A stretch of DNA of 64,000 bases, from contig NZ_WUEG01000001.1 of the NCBI RefSeq assembly GCF_010468565.1, positions 310,001-374,000 on the forward strand. The letters are read 5' to 3'. This document shows, piece by piece, positions 43,594-52,194 of this stretch. Below the pieces are notes generated by a model. That model was not told the origin of the DNA, did no database searches, and saw only the letters and a list, made by a program, of their open reading frames with translations. Made by a program: the position numbers and the translations under genes. Numbering within the stretch: position 1 is the stretch's first letter; every line of letters begins with the position of its first letter. Source of the stretch: Allomuricauda sp. TY007 (GTDB taxonomy: Bacteria; Bacteroidota; Bacteroidia; Flavobacteriales; Flavobacteriaceae).

Positions 43594-44184
43594 ATGTTCA
43601 CAGGGATTATAGAGACTTTGGGTAAGGTTGAAAAGCTGGAAAAAGAGGGCGGAAATCTACACATTACTGTTGCTTCCGATATTACTTCCGAATTAAAGAT
43701 AGACCAAAGTGTATCGCACAATGGGGTTTGCCTAACCGTTGTTTCTCTTGATGGTGACAACTATACCGTTACGGCCATTGAAGAGACCCTGAACAAAACC
43801 AACTTGAGCGATTTGGAGTTGGGGGGTGTAGTGAACTTGGAACGTGCCATGGTTTTGGGTGCCCGTTTGGACGGTCACATTGTTCAAGGGCACGTGGACC
43901 AAACCGCTACCTGCAAATCCATCGAGGAAAAAGACGGCAGTTGGATCTACACTTTTGAATACGACCCCAAACTCAACAATGTAACCATTGAAAAAGGCTC
44001 CATTACGGTGGATGGGGTGAGCTTGACCGTGGTTGACTCACAAAAAAATAGTTTCAGCGTAGCGATTATTCCCTACACCCACGAACACACCCGTTTCCAT
44101 GTCTACAAAGTAGGGACAACGGTAAACTTGGAGTTTGATGTGGTCGGGAAATATGTTTCTAGGTTATTGGAATTGAGGGGTTAA
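43594..44184 (+). CDS. ribE: Riboflavin synthase, alpha subunit
   Basis: A 196-residue enzyme that dismutates two 6,7-dimethyl-8-ribityllumazine molecules into riboflavin. It has the invariant N-terminal MFTGIIE and two lumazine-binding repeats (about 1-95 and 96-190), each with a SVxxNGVCLTV/GSITVDGVSLTV segment. DGHIVQGHVDQTA near residues 90-103 marks the junction. Other riboflavin genes are not in the window. It is convergent with the symporter gene 6 bases away. Confidence 0.96.
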   Translation: MFTGIIETLGKVEKLEKEGGNLHITVASDITSELKIDQSVSHNGVCLTVVSLDGDNYTVTAIEETLNKTNLSDLELGGVVNLERAMVLGARLDGHIVQGHVDQTATCKSIEEKDGSWIYTFEYDPKLNNVTIEKGSITVDGVSLTVVDSQKNSFSVAIIPYTHEHTRFHVYKVGTTVNLEFDVVGKYVSRLLELRG

Positions 44185-44190
44185 GGTCCA

Positions 44191-45993
44191 TCAAAGCACA
44201 CTTCGCATTCCGCGCCATATTTTTATCAAGAAAAATGTTGCGACCAACACCAAACCTGTAAGCCCTATGGCCAACGGATAATTGCCATAGATCCAGTTTC
44301 CTGTGGCAAAAAGACAACCGTACACCAAAATACAGCCCACGATCATGGCCAATACACCTGATGGAACTGTCCATTTTTCATTACCATCGTCCAAAGAAAC
44401 CCCTTCGGTTTTAGCTTCTTCATGAATCTTTTTCCAGCCAGGACCTCCCGGTTTTGTGATTTTGTAGAATCGGTACAATACCTTGTTTTCTTCAGGCTTG
44501 GTTAAAAAGGTCGTTGCCAACCAAAGTATCGTGGTTATAAGCACGACCAGTGGAAATTTGCTCCAACCTGGAAATGGTGCTGCTTCCGACAAAAAGAGTG
44601 CATCTTCGTATTGCCAGAACAAAATGGAGATTATTCCCGATGAGAACATGGCAACAATTTCGCTCCATGCATTGATTCGCCACCAGAACCATCGTAACAA
44701 AAAGATGAGCCCTGTCCCAGCTCCGAACATAATAATGATGTCGAACAATTGCGTTGCATTGTTAAGTTCCAAAGCAAACAAGCTACTCAAGACCATCAGA
44801 ACAACGGTGGAAATCCTTCCCACGTTCACCAATTCCTTTTCGGAGGCGTTTTTGTTGACTTGTTGTTTGTAAAAATCATTCACAATATATGAGGAACCCC
44901 AGTTAAGGTGGGTTGATATGGTTGACATGTAGGCCGCTCCCAAAGAAGCCATTACCAGACCCAATAGGCCAGTGGGCAACTTGGTCAACATCGCGGAATA
45001 AGCCAAATCGTTTTTAAGGATGTTTTCGGGCACATTTGGGAAGGCTTGACGAATACTTTCCAGATCAGGGAATACAACAATGGACGCCAATGCCACCAAA
45101 ATCCACGGCCAAGGCCTTAGTGCATAATGCAATATATTGAAGAAAAATGTTGCGCCAATCGCATGATTTTCATTTTTGGCCGCCAGCATTCGTTGGGCGA
45201 TGTAGCCTCCACCGCCTGGCTCGCCGCCCGGGTACCAAGCACTCCACCATTGCACCGCCAAGGGAATGATTAAAAGTCCTATCAACGCCTCAGTATCTGA
45301 AAAATCGGGTAGGATGGACATTTTTTCCTGCACCTGTGCATTGGCCAAAATATTATCCAAACCACCAACTTCGGGCATGTTTACCAAATATACTGCAGCC
45401 CCAATGGCACCGCCCATGGCAACAAAAAACAGCAGGAAATCGGTATAAACTACCCCCCTAAAACCACCAACGGCACTAAAAATAACTGTAATGGTTCCTC
45501 CCAAGAGTACGGTTTCAACAGGTTCCAGACCCAGCATTACCTGTCCAATTTTGATGGCGGCCAAAGTTACGGCTGACATGGCCATTACATTAAACACCAC
45601 ACCCAAGTACAAGGATCGAAACCCACGAAGAAAATGTGCAGGTTTCCCACCATATCTCAAATCATAAAATTCCATATCGGTGGAGACGTTGGATTTTCTC
45701 CAAAGCTTGGCGTACACAAAAACGGTAAGCAAACCAGTAAGCAAAAAGGCCCACCAGCCCCAGTTGCCGGAAACTCCGTCGGTACGTACAAAATCCGTGA
45801 CCAAATTGGGGGTGTCGGTAGAGAATGTGGTGGCCACCATGGAGAATCCCAAAAGCCACCAAGGCATGCTACGGCCAGATAAAAAGTATTCTGCTGTGTT
45901 TTTTCCTGATTTTTTGGACACGTAGATTCCAATGAAAAGGACTATGGCGAAGAATCCAAAAATGATGATGTAATCTAAAAGTTCTAGTTTCAT
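44191..45993 (-). CDS. Sodium:solute symporter family transporter
   Basis: A 600-residue membrane protein with about 14 hydrophobic helices. SSS-family marks are seen: LSGRSMPWWLLGFSMVATTFSTDTPN near residues 39-65 (Ser/Thr residues that bind Na+ in this family) and GGFRGVVYTDFLLFFVAMGG near 178. WSAWYPGGEPGGGGYIAQRMLAAKNE at about 252 is also characteristic of flavobacterial members. Residues about 505-545 are a cytoplasmic linker before the last helices. It couples Na+ entry to uptake of a small solute (sugar, amino acid or similar); the substrate is not clear. Confidence 0.9.
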   Translation of the reverse strand: MKLELLDYIIIFGFFAIVLFIGIYVSKKSGKNTAEYFLSGRSMPWWLLGFSMVATTFSTDTPNLVTDFVRTDGVSGNWGWWAFLLTGLLTVFVYAKLWRKSNVSTDMEFYDLRYGGKPAHFLRGFRSLYLGVVFNVMAMSAVTLAAIKIGQVMLGLEPVETVLLGGTITVIFSAVGGFRGVVYTDFLLFFVAMGGAIGAAVYLVNMPEVGGLDNILANAQVQEKMSILPDFSDTEALIGLLIIPLAVQWWSAWYPGGEPGGGGYIAQRMLAAKNENHAIGATFFFNILHYALRPWPWILVALASIVVFPDLESIRQAFPNVPENILKNDLAYSAMLTKLPTGLLGLVMASLGAAYMSTISTHLNWGSSYIVNDFYKQQVNKNASEKELVNVGRISTVVLMVLSSLFALELNNATQLFDIIIMFGAGTGLIFLLRWFWWRINAWSEIVAMFSSGIISILFWQYEDALFLSEAAPFPGWSKFPLVVLITTILWLATTFLTKPEENKVLYRFYKITKPGGPGWKKIHEEAKTEGVSLDDGNEKWTVPSGVLAMIVGCILVYGCLFATGNWIYGNYPLAIGLTGLVLVATFFLIKIWRGMRSVL

Positions 45994-46033
45994 TTGTTTA
46001 GTTTGGCTGGAGCTAAAGATAGGTTTTTTGAGT

Positions 46034-46041
46034 TACTTTTG
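46034..46041 (+). promoter_or_regulatory. Bacteroidota-type -7 promoter box for the TSUP gene
   Basis: TACTTTTG lies 21 bases before the start codon at 46062, identical to the box in front of ribE. No well-spaced -33 element was found. Confidence 0.45.
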
Positions 46042-46061
46042 TAAACCAGAAAAAAGTCTTC

Positions 46062-46817
46062 ATGTTTCTTTCCACATTCTCAGATATTTCCGTTGCTGCA
46101 TGGACAATGGCCGCTACTGCTGTTTTCTTAATGGGAGTTTCCAAAGCAGGGCTCAAGGGAATGTCCATTTTTAACGTAACGCTCATGGCATTGGCATTTG
46201 GTTCCAAGGCATCTACAGGGCTTTTTATTCCTTTGCTGATCGTGGGCGATACCTTTGCCGTGATTTATTATAACCGACACACGCAGTGGAAGTACATTAT
46301 AAAATTTCTTCCATGGATGATTTTGGGTATTCTTATCGGTGTCTTGATTGGAAAGGACCTGCCCGAACGGGAATTTAAATGGGCTATGGTGGTGGTGATA
46401 TTTATAAGTTTGGGCATGTTGGTTTTTTGGGACCGTAGAAAGTCCAAAACAGTACCCACCCATTGGTTGTTTTCTGGCTCCATGGGAGTATTCGCAGGTA
46501 TTTGCACCATGATTGGAAATTTGGCCGGGGCTTTCACCAATATTTTCTTTTTGGCGATGCGCTTGCCCAAAAATGAATTTGTAGGTACGGCAGCTTGGTT
46601 GTTTTTTATTACCAATATGTTCAAAATGCCGTTCCATGTGTTTGTTTGGAAAACGATTACCGTGGAAAGTCTGTTAATAAACCTAAGATTGCTCCCGGCC
46701 ATATTTGTGGGATTGTTTTTGGGTGTTTTCTTGGTAAAGAAAATCAACGAAAAAAATTACAAGCGCTTTATTTTGATTGTGACGGCGATTGGTGCCGTGG
46801 CGATTTTGTTTAGATAA
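46062..46817 (+). CDS. TauE/SafE (TSUP) family membrane exporter
   Basis: A 251-residue protein with about eight hydrophobic helices. It has the two-fold repeat of TSUP carriers: GVSKAGLKGMSIFNVTLMALAFGSKAS near residues 24-50 and the matching IGNLAGAFTNIFFLAMRLPKNEFVGTAAWLFF near 150-180. Family members export or import sulfite, sulfonates or similar organic anions. No neighbouring sulfur gene helps assign the substrate. Confidence 0.88.
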   Translation: MFLSTFSDISVAAWTMAATAVFLMGVSKAGLKGMSIFNVTLMALAFGSKASTGLFIPLLIVGDTFAVIYYNRHTQWKYIIKFLPWMILGILIGVLIGKDLPEREFKWAMVVVIFISLGMLVFWDRRKSKTVPTHWLFSGSMGVFAGICTMIGNLAGAFTNIFFLAMRLPKNEFVGTAAWLFFITNMFKMPFHVFVWKTITVESLLINLRLLPAIFVGLFLGVFLVKKINEKNYKRFILIVTAIGAVAILFR

Positions 46818-46822
46818 GACGA

Positions 46823-47956
46823 TTATTCTTCCGTTTTAATCTGTCGGATGTAATCATCTTTTTGTTTGGAGATAATCTTACTTCTCATAACTTCTTTGTC
46901 ATCAAACACTCTGGAAATATTCATCAAGATTTCTCGATAGTTGCCATTTCCTTCCTCATATTTATTGTAAAAGATTCTAATCTGTTTGCAGTTATCCTTT
47001 TGCATGATTGTATTCAACAAAATTTGATCTGACAACCCACAAGAAAGACCATAGACATAAACCTCATAAGGGCTATTTAATTGAACCTCTAAATCCTTGT
47101 AATGAGTACTATTAAAATAATGCGTTGATTTTATATTTTCTAAATAATTATTCCCCAAGCTCTCCAATTTAGAATAATTTTCGCCAGTTTCATTTCCATA
47201 CCCAAAGATTATAGGAAAACCATTTAAATCTCCATGGATATGGTTTATTGTGTTTTCATTCTCAGCATACTCTGGAGCATAATCCATCAATAGCGATAAA
47301 AAATTAGTGTAATTAAAATTTACAAAGTAAAAATGAGCAGGGTTTTTGTCTGTTTCTTCATAGATTTTTAGTGAAGAATCATACTGAAGAATCTTACCAA
47401 AAAAATGCTTTCTATATTTTGACATTAGTACATGCCCTTTGTCTTTGTTGATTTCTAATGTTTTCAGGTATTTTAGAAGTTCTTGTTTTAATAAATCAAA
47501 ATTTTGATGGAATTCTTTGATGTTTTTTTCAGAAGTTTCTAACAGTCTTTTAAAATATACCTGTTCAATATCGACCCAAGAATTTAGATTATAAAAAGAA
47601 AGTAGTTCGTTGATAAACTCATACTTAGTCTTGAGGTTAAAGTGAAAATACGGTCGATTTTTCAACTTATCTCTTTCTGAAAGATACTCTCTGTAGTTTC
47701 TCTTATTGTTTATTAAACTTTCAATCCACATTAAATTTCCAGTAGTTACCTCCAGCTTTAATAAATCATTTTCAAAGGAATGAAGATGACTTGAACGTAA
47801 GAGACCATGAGATTTCATGGCTTTAGAATGGAGCTCTTTTAGGGCCTCTTGAAAAATCCAATCCAAAAAATGAGAATAGGATGTAGGCATCCCTAATGAA
47901 CGGTCAAACCCATTTCCAATTAAAATTATTCTGTTCAGTTTTGAGTTCTCGTCCAT
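46823..47956 (-). CDS. AbiH-family phage abortive-infection protein
   Basis: A 377-residue protein opening with LNRIILIGNGFDRSLGMPTSYSHFLDWI, the N-terminal signature of the AbiH family (Bacteriophage abortive infection AbiH, PF14253). It also has the family's FYFVNFNYTNFLSLL and NTINHIHGDLNGFPIIFGYGNE segments in the middle and VYVYGLSCGLSDQILL near the end. Members block phage growth; the mechanism is not established. The coding DNA is clearly richer in A/T than the housekeeping genes on both sides, suggesting horizontal gain. It is a single gene, with no partner gene or mobile-element genes next to it. Confidence 0.85.
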   Translation of the reverse strand: MDENSKLNRIILIGNGFDRSLGMPTSYSHFLDWIFQEALKELHSKAMKSHGLLRSSHLHSFENDLLKLEVTTGNLMWIESLINNKRNYREYLSERDKLKNRPYFHFNLKTKYEFINELLSFYNLNSWVDIEQVYFKRLLETSEKNIKEFHQNFDLLKQELLKYLKTLEINKDKGHVLMSKYRKHFFGKILQYDSSLKIYEETDKNPAHFYFVNFNYTNFLSLLMDYAPEYAENENTINHIHGDLNGFPIIFGYGNETGENYSKLESLGNNYLENIKSTHYFNSTHYKDLEVQLNSPYEVYVYGLSCGLSDQILLNTIMQKDNCKQIRIFYNKYEEGNGNYREILMNISRVFDDKEVMRSKIISKQKDDYIRQIKTEE

Positions 47957-47988
47957 TTAATACATTTGAAGAATCAAATTACAAAAAA

Positions 47989-48009
47989 GCCGCATCAACT
48001 TGATGCGGC
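47989..48009 (-). terminator. Terminator after the M14 peptidase gene
   Basis: A 10-bp inverted repeat (gccgcatcaa at 47989-47998 with 48000-48009) flanks a single base and must open to form a loop. The minus strand continues TTTTTTGT. It lies 27 bases after the peptidase stop and upstream of the AbiH gene, so AbiH likely has its own promoter. Confidence 0.8.
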
Positions 48010-48035
48010 TTTCTTTTATACACGTAGATTTTGAG

Positions 48036-50651
48036 CTACTCCGAAGCTCCTTCATAAATCGCATTAAAAATCAGCTTGTAAGTTCCGCGAGGTTGCGCCC
48101 TAAATTGCGGACGGAACGCAAACAAAATTGCCGATCCTTTTCCGTATTTAGCTTTTACCATCGCAGGCTTTTTGGCAATATATTTATCTTCTCCCATGGC
48201 CCAACCACTCATTAATAGATCTTTGGCGGCATAGGTAGCGATTACTTCGACATCGGGTGCGGGTGCGTCTTTTATATCTTCTACACCACCTTCACCTTTT
48301 TTGCTTTGTTTGTTAATGGTGAAGGCCCTACTTCTGTTAAATGAAACGGCAACCGTGTCTTTCATGCCAAAAGCCAATGGATGCGAAGTATCCACACCAG
48401 CTTTGATCAAAGATCCCGGGATAAAGAAATCTTTGCTATCGGCACCTGCTACGGCATCACGCAAAGGCAATCCGAATTGTTCGATCACAAAATTGCTGGC
48501 AGCATCAAAAGCGATTAACGTTCCGCCTTCTTCCACATAGTCACTAAGGGCCACTGATCCTTTTAGGCCGATTCCGCCCGTGAATTTTTCGGGCATGCTC
48601 AAATTACTGTGTCCGTGCAAAATGGAACTTGGCCTTTGCGACGGGATAATGATGGCATCATACTGGGAAAGATCTTTGGTTTTAATATCGGCATCGTGCA
48701 GGGTGTCCATATCAAACTCATATTCGTCCATTACAAAACGAGTCCATCCTTCATCCATATTGGCCACCCAAGACTTGTACAAACCTACTTTGGGCAGATG
48801 GATTTTTTTCAATTGTACCTCTGGTTTGGCGGACAATCCAGTAAACTCAAGTCCGTATTCGTCGGCCAAGGATTCCATCATTTCTTTTTCTCCAGAAACA
48901 ATATAAGATCCTGCGGGGAATGTTTCCTTGCCAGCTTTGAACTCGGTCATGCTTTTGTATGCGGTTCCACCGGCTTTCAGCACTTTGTTTGTGGCTACTA
49001 CCGAGGCGTTGGTGTTAACGCTAAGTGCATATCCAAATGTACCATTTCTGTTTACGTCGCCTTCGTAGTACTTGACAAGACCAGTAACTTTTTCGGTTGG
49101 TGCCTTGAACGATTCGGAAATTTTGTCCACATCAATCCCCATTTGCATGGGCAAGGTCCATCCGGCCAAATCATATGGTGTGTCCGGAGGTCCTCCTGGA
49201 TATTGAAAACGCGTTGGATAATTTTGTTTTTCCATGAGGTCCATCAAGTAAGGTCTAAAGGCTTGTGCCGTATAGATTATATAAGATCCCTCTTCGTATT
49301 CTTTACCGTTAACCGTAAAATTTCTGGTCGCTTTTTCAACTTCGATTCCACCTTGGAGCAATACGTTGACCAAGTTTACGGCCTCAAAAGAATCCCATTG
49401 TTCTTTACCGATGATATAGGCAAATAAACCTTCGGTTTTGCCTTTTTCAACAGAAGATTTACCCATCTTATAAATATTGTGCAGGTAGTTGCTTTTTCGG
49501 TCGGCGGCTAGGTCCAATGTGGCCCAAGTTGCTGTCAACATATAATCTACGGCATCCCTAAAATGGGATTCGCCCCCTTTCCATGGGTCTGGGTACATAA
49601 TATCGGTTCCATCGGTCGGTGTGCCCCCAGCAACGGTTTTGGGCAATTTTTCGGGGTCATAGAATCTTGGGGTTGGGGTGGTGTGGCCTGTTTCGGTTAA
49701 AATACCGATCATGTTGTGGTAATAGGGCACGGTACGTCCTCCACCGTTCCAGAACATGGTATAAAAGTTATCGGCAATGGCACCGGGCATATTTTCAAGG
49801 GAAAAACGCTTGGTCATGGCGGAGCCTACCTCGCTTACACCAGCTGTGATTGCCGGATGAATTCTCGGGTTAACCGGATCAGCGTATGGAGGGAGTGAAA
49901 TCTTGGTCCAAGATGGGGAAGATTGGTGGTGATTGTACACAATCTGCGGATACCATTCGTTGTACAATATTTTGGTAACATTGTAGGTTTCTGGCATAAT
50001 GTTCATAAACCAGTCCCTGTTGTTGTCGTGGCCCATATAATAATGGTACAAAATCGGGGGACGTGAAGTCTCGTAAGCAGTGCCTTGGTTTTTTCGGTAC
50101 CAATCCACAACAATGTCCAGACCATCAGGGTTCATTACCGGCATGAGAAGGGTAATCACGTTTTCCCTGATTTTTTGCATTTCTGCTGTTTCGGATGTTG
50201 CGAGGGTGTAAGCCAGTTCGGAGGTCATTTGTCCGTGGGCCAGCTCCGTGGAGTGCATTCCACCATCTACCCAAACAATGGCTTTTCCTTCTTGCGAAAG
50301 CTTTACGGCCTCTTCGTCGTCAACTTGAACACGGGCAAGTTTGGTGCTGATGTCTTTCCACTTATCAAGCTGAGCTAAGTTTTCTTCTGTGGAGATGAAC
50401 AATAGGTACATTTTACGACCTAGAACGGTTTCTCCAATTTCGATTTTTTTCACCCTATTGGAAGCGGCGTCCAATTGGGACAGGTAATCTTCAATCTGTG
50501 AATAATCGGCCAATTTGTAATCGGCTCCTACCCTAAATCCATATACATCTTCGGGGGAGGGGACTGTTTGTGCTACGGAAAAAGCAGCACAAGACAAAGC
50601 CATTGCCGCGGAGAGCAGCAATGTTTTGAGGTTTGTAGTTTTAGAAATCAT
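48036..50651 (-). CDS. Secreted M14-family zinc carboxypeptidase
   Basis: An 871-residue exported protein with a signal peptide cleaved near SVAQ (about residue 28). The M14 peptidase domain covers about 40-360. Zinc ligands are His 133 and Glu 136 in GGMHSTELAHG and a His in YNHHQSS (about 230). The C-terminal half includes a Rossmann-like glutaminase-fold domain (about 640-800, GLYKSWVANMDEGWTRFVMD, YDAIIIPSQ) found in large Bacteroidota M14 proteins. It likely trims peptides in the periplasm or outside the cell. It is transcribed alone. Confidence 0.9.
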   Translation of the reverse strand: MISKTTNLKTLLLSAAMALSCAAFSVAQTVPSPEDVYGFRVGADYKLADYSQIEDYLSQLDAASNRVKKIEIGETVLGRKMYLLFISTEENLAQLDKWKDISTKLARVQVDDEEAVKLSQEGKAIVWVDGGMHSTELAHGQMTSELAYTLATSETAEMQKIRENVITLLMPVMNPDGLDIVVDWYRKNQGTAYETSRPPILYHYYMGHDNNRDWFMNIMPETYNVTKILYNEWYPQIVYNHHQSSPSWTKISLPPYADPVNPRIHPAITAGVSEVGSAMTKRFSLENMPGAIADNFYTMFWNGGGRTVPYYHNMIGILTETGHTTPTPRFYDPEKLPKTVAGGTPTDGTDIMYPDPWKGGESHFRDAVDYMLTATWATLDLAADRKSNYLHNIYKMGKSSVEKGKTEGLFAYIIGKEQWDSFEAVNLVNVLLQGGIEVEKATRNFTVNGKEYEEGSYIIYTAQAFRPYLMDLMEKQNYPTRFQYPGGPPDTPYDLAGWTLPMQMGIDVDKISESFKAPTEKVTGLVKYYEGDVNRNGTFGYALSVNTNASVVATNKVLKAGGTAYKSMTEFKAGKETFPAGSYIVSGEKEMMESLADEYGLEFTGLSAKPEVQLKKIHLPKVGLYKSWVANMDEGWTRFVMDEYEFDMDTLHDADIKTKDLSQYDAIIIPSQRPSSILHGHSNLSMPEKFTGGIGLKGSVALSDYVEEGGTLIAFDAASNFVIEQFGLPLRDAVAGADSKDFFIPGSLIKAGVDTSHPLAFGMKDTVAVSFNRSRAFTINKQSKKGEGGVEDIKDAPAPDVEVIATYAAKDLLMSGWAMGEDKYIAKKPAMVKAKYGKGSAILFAFRPQFRAQPRGTYKLIFNAIYEGASE

Positions 50652-50771
50652 TTTTTTGAGTTAGTTATAATTTGACTGAAATTTAAGCATTTGTAGCGAG
50701 GATATTAAATTCAGTCGATTAGAATTGTTGTGGATGAGGTTTTTTGATGGATTTGCAATAAGATGGACAGA

Positions 50772-51182
50772 TTAATATTGTCCCAAATCAGGTGGTTTTC
50801 TTTTGGCCTTCTTCTCTGCAGTTTTCTTTTTGGACCGCAACCGTTTTTCTATGGACGATTTGGTGCGTTTGCTGGGTTTTCGCTTTTTGGGTATGGTGAG
50901 CGCTTTTTTCAAAAGGTCGAAAAAACGCTTTACCACTAAGTCTTTGTTTCTGTGCTGGCTTCGGGCTTCATCACATTGAAGAACCAAAGCGCCGTCATTA
51001 GTGAGTCGAGAATGGAGTTTTAGTAGAATTCGTTGTTTTTCTGTGTCGGAAAGTCCTTCGGAAGCAGGTATATTGAAAGTAAGTTCCACTTTGGAGGAAA
51101 CCTTGTTTACATGTTGCCCTCCGGCACCGCTGCTGCGCATGGCCTTAAACTGTAACTCCCTATGTATTTGTTTTTTGTCCAA
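50772..51182 (-). CDS. arfB: Peptidyl-tRNA hydrolase rescuing stalled ribosomes (ArfB/YaeJ)
   Basis: The family core is FKAMRSSGAGGQHVNKVSSKVELTF with the catalytic GGQ, followed by a basic tail (KKRKPSKRTKSSIEKRLRSKKK) that enters the mRNA channel. Homologues begin about 22-27 residues before GGQ. That places the start at the TTG at 51182 (136 residues), with 51218 ATG as an alternative that extends further into the ABC gene. Either start overlaps the end of the upstream ABC ATPase gene (stop at 51160), so translation is probably coupled. It releases peptides from ribosomes stalled without a stop codon. Confidence 0.85.
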   Translation of the reverse strand: MDKKQIHRELQFKAMRSSGAGGQHVNKVSSKVELTFNIPASEGLSDTEKQRILLKLHSRLTNDGALVLQCDEARSQHRNKDLVVKRFFDLLKKALTIPKKRKPSKRTKSSIEKRLRSKKKTAEKKAKRKPPDLGQY

Positions 51183-52155
51183 CCTGAAGCCTTCTGTTGA
51201 TGGTCTCCAAAGATACATTAAGAAAAATAGTAACTCCTTTTCCCTGTTTTTTATCGGAATTAAAAAAGATAACAGTGCCATCATCGGCAACCCCCTCGTT
51301 TAAGTGATGACTGCCTTTAAAAAACGAGTTTGTAACCTCAATTTTTAGCCCAGAGGCATCGGAAAACTTGAACTCGTGGGGATATATCAGCACCGACCTT
51401 TCAATCTCAGAATATGATTTTAAAAGTTTCATGGGAACCTCGTTTACTTGCCCAAACAACGAGGCCGTATAGTAATTGGGTGGGTTTTTATATAGATCTT
51501 GGGTGTTCTGGTTGGCAATAATATTGCCTTTGTCCAAAATTAGGGTACGCTCCGCAAAGGGCAGCACATCATTTGGGTCGTGGCTGGCGGTGAGTACGGT
51601 TATGCCCTGTTTTTTGAGGTACAAAAAGAGATTTCTTCGGAGGGAATTGCGTTTAAAGTTATCAATATGGCCAAAAGGCTCATCCAATAAAAGTATTTCC
51701 GGTTCTTGGGCTAAAACCCGAGCAAGCGCAACCCGCTGTTGCTGTCCCCCGCTGAGGTATTTTACCTTGGTCTTTGCATAAGGTTTCATTTCAATCAAAT
51801 CCAGCAGTTCGTTGATGCGTTCCTCGTGTGTTTCGCGTTCGAACACGGAAAGGAACTGACCTATGTTCTCCTCAACGGAAATGAAAGGCATCAAATCAAA
51901 ATCCTGAGCCAGATATTTCATGTACGGTTCACCGGGAACCAGATTAAAGTTGGGCCCTAATGCTTCGATATCACCCCAAAAAACCGAACCTTCCTCTACA
52001 TGAAGCAATCCGTAGATAATTTTTAATAAGGTGCTTTTTCCAGAACCACTTTCGCCCATCAAGGCAATATGTTCCCTTGGGGCCACTTCAAAAGAAATGT
52101 CCTTTAAAATATTCTGGTCTTGATAACCGAAAGAAGCTATATGGACTTTTAGCAT
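51160..52155 (-). CDS. ABC transporter ATP-binding protein (PotA/FbpC-like)
   Basis: A 331-residue ATPase: Walker A GESGSGKST (about 35-43), signature [15 protein letters not shown], Walker B ILLLDEPFGHID and H-loop LTASHDP. Residues about 225-331 form an extra C-terminal domain (YPHEFKFSDASGLKIEVTNSFFKGSHH) similar to the TOBE-like regulatory domains of importers for iron, spermidine or sulfate. No permease or binding-protein gene is next to it, so the transported substrate is unknown. The start follows a small hairpin after the prolyl oligopeptidase gene. Confidence 0.88.
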   Translation of the reverse strand: MLKVHIASFGYQDQNILKDISFEVAPREHIALMGESGSGKSTLLKIIYGLLHVEEGSVFWGDIEALGPNFNLVPGEPYMKYLAQDFDLMPFISVEENIGQFLSVFERETHEERINELLDLIEMKPYAKTKVKYLSGGQQQRVALARVLAQEPEILLLDEPFGHIDNFKRNSLRRNLFLYLKKQGITVLTASHDPNDVLPFAERTLILDKGNIIANQNTQDLYKNPPNYYTASLFGQVNEVPMKLLKSYSEIERSVLIYPHEFKFSDASGLKIEVTNSFFKGSHHLNEGVADDGTVIFFNSDKKQGKGVTIFLNVSLETINRRLQVGQKTNT

Positions 52156-52163
52156 AGAAGGTA

Positions 52164-52186
52164 AGGGCTACTAAAGTCGTAGCCCT
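52164..52186 (-). terminator. Hairpin between prolyl oligopeptidase and ABC genes
   Basis: An 8-bp stem (52164-52171 with 52179-52186, agggctac/gtagccct) lies in the 39-base gap. The minus strand shows no T-run after it, so it may act as a weak terminator or as an attenuator near the ABC start codon. Confidence 0.45.
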
Positions 52187-52194
52187 AAACAAAT

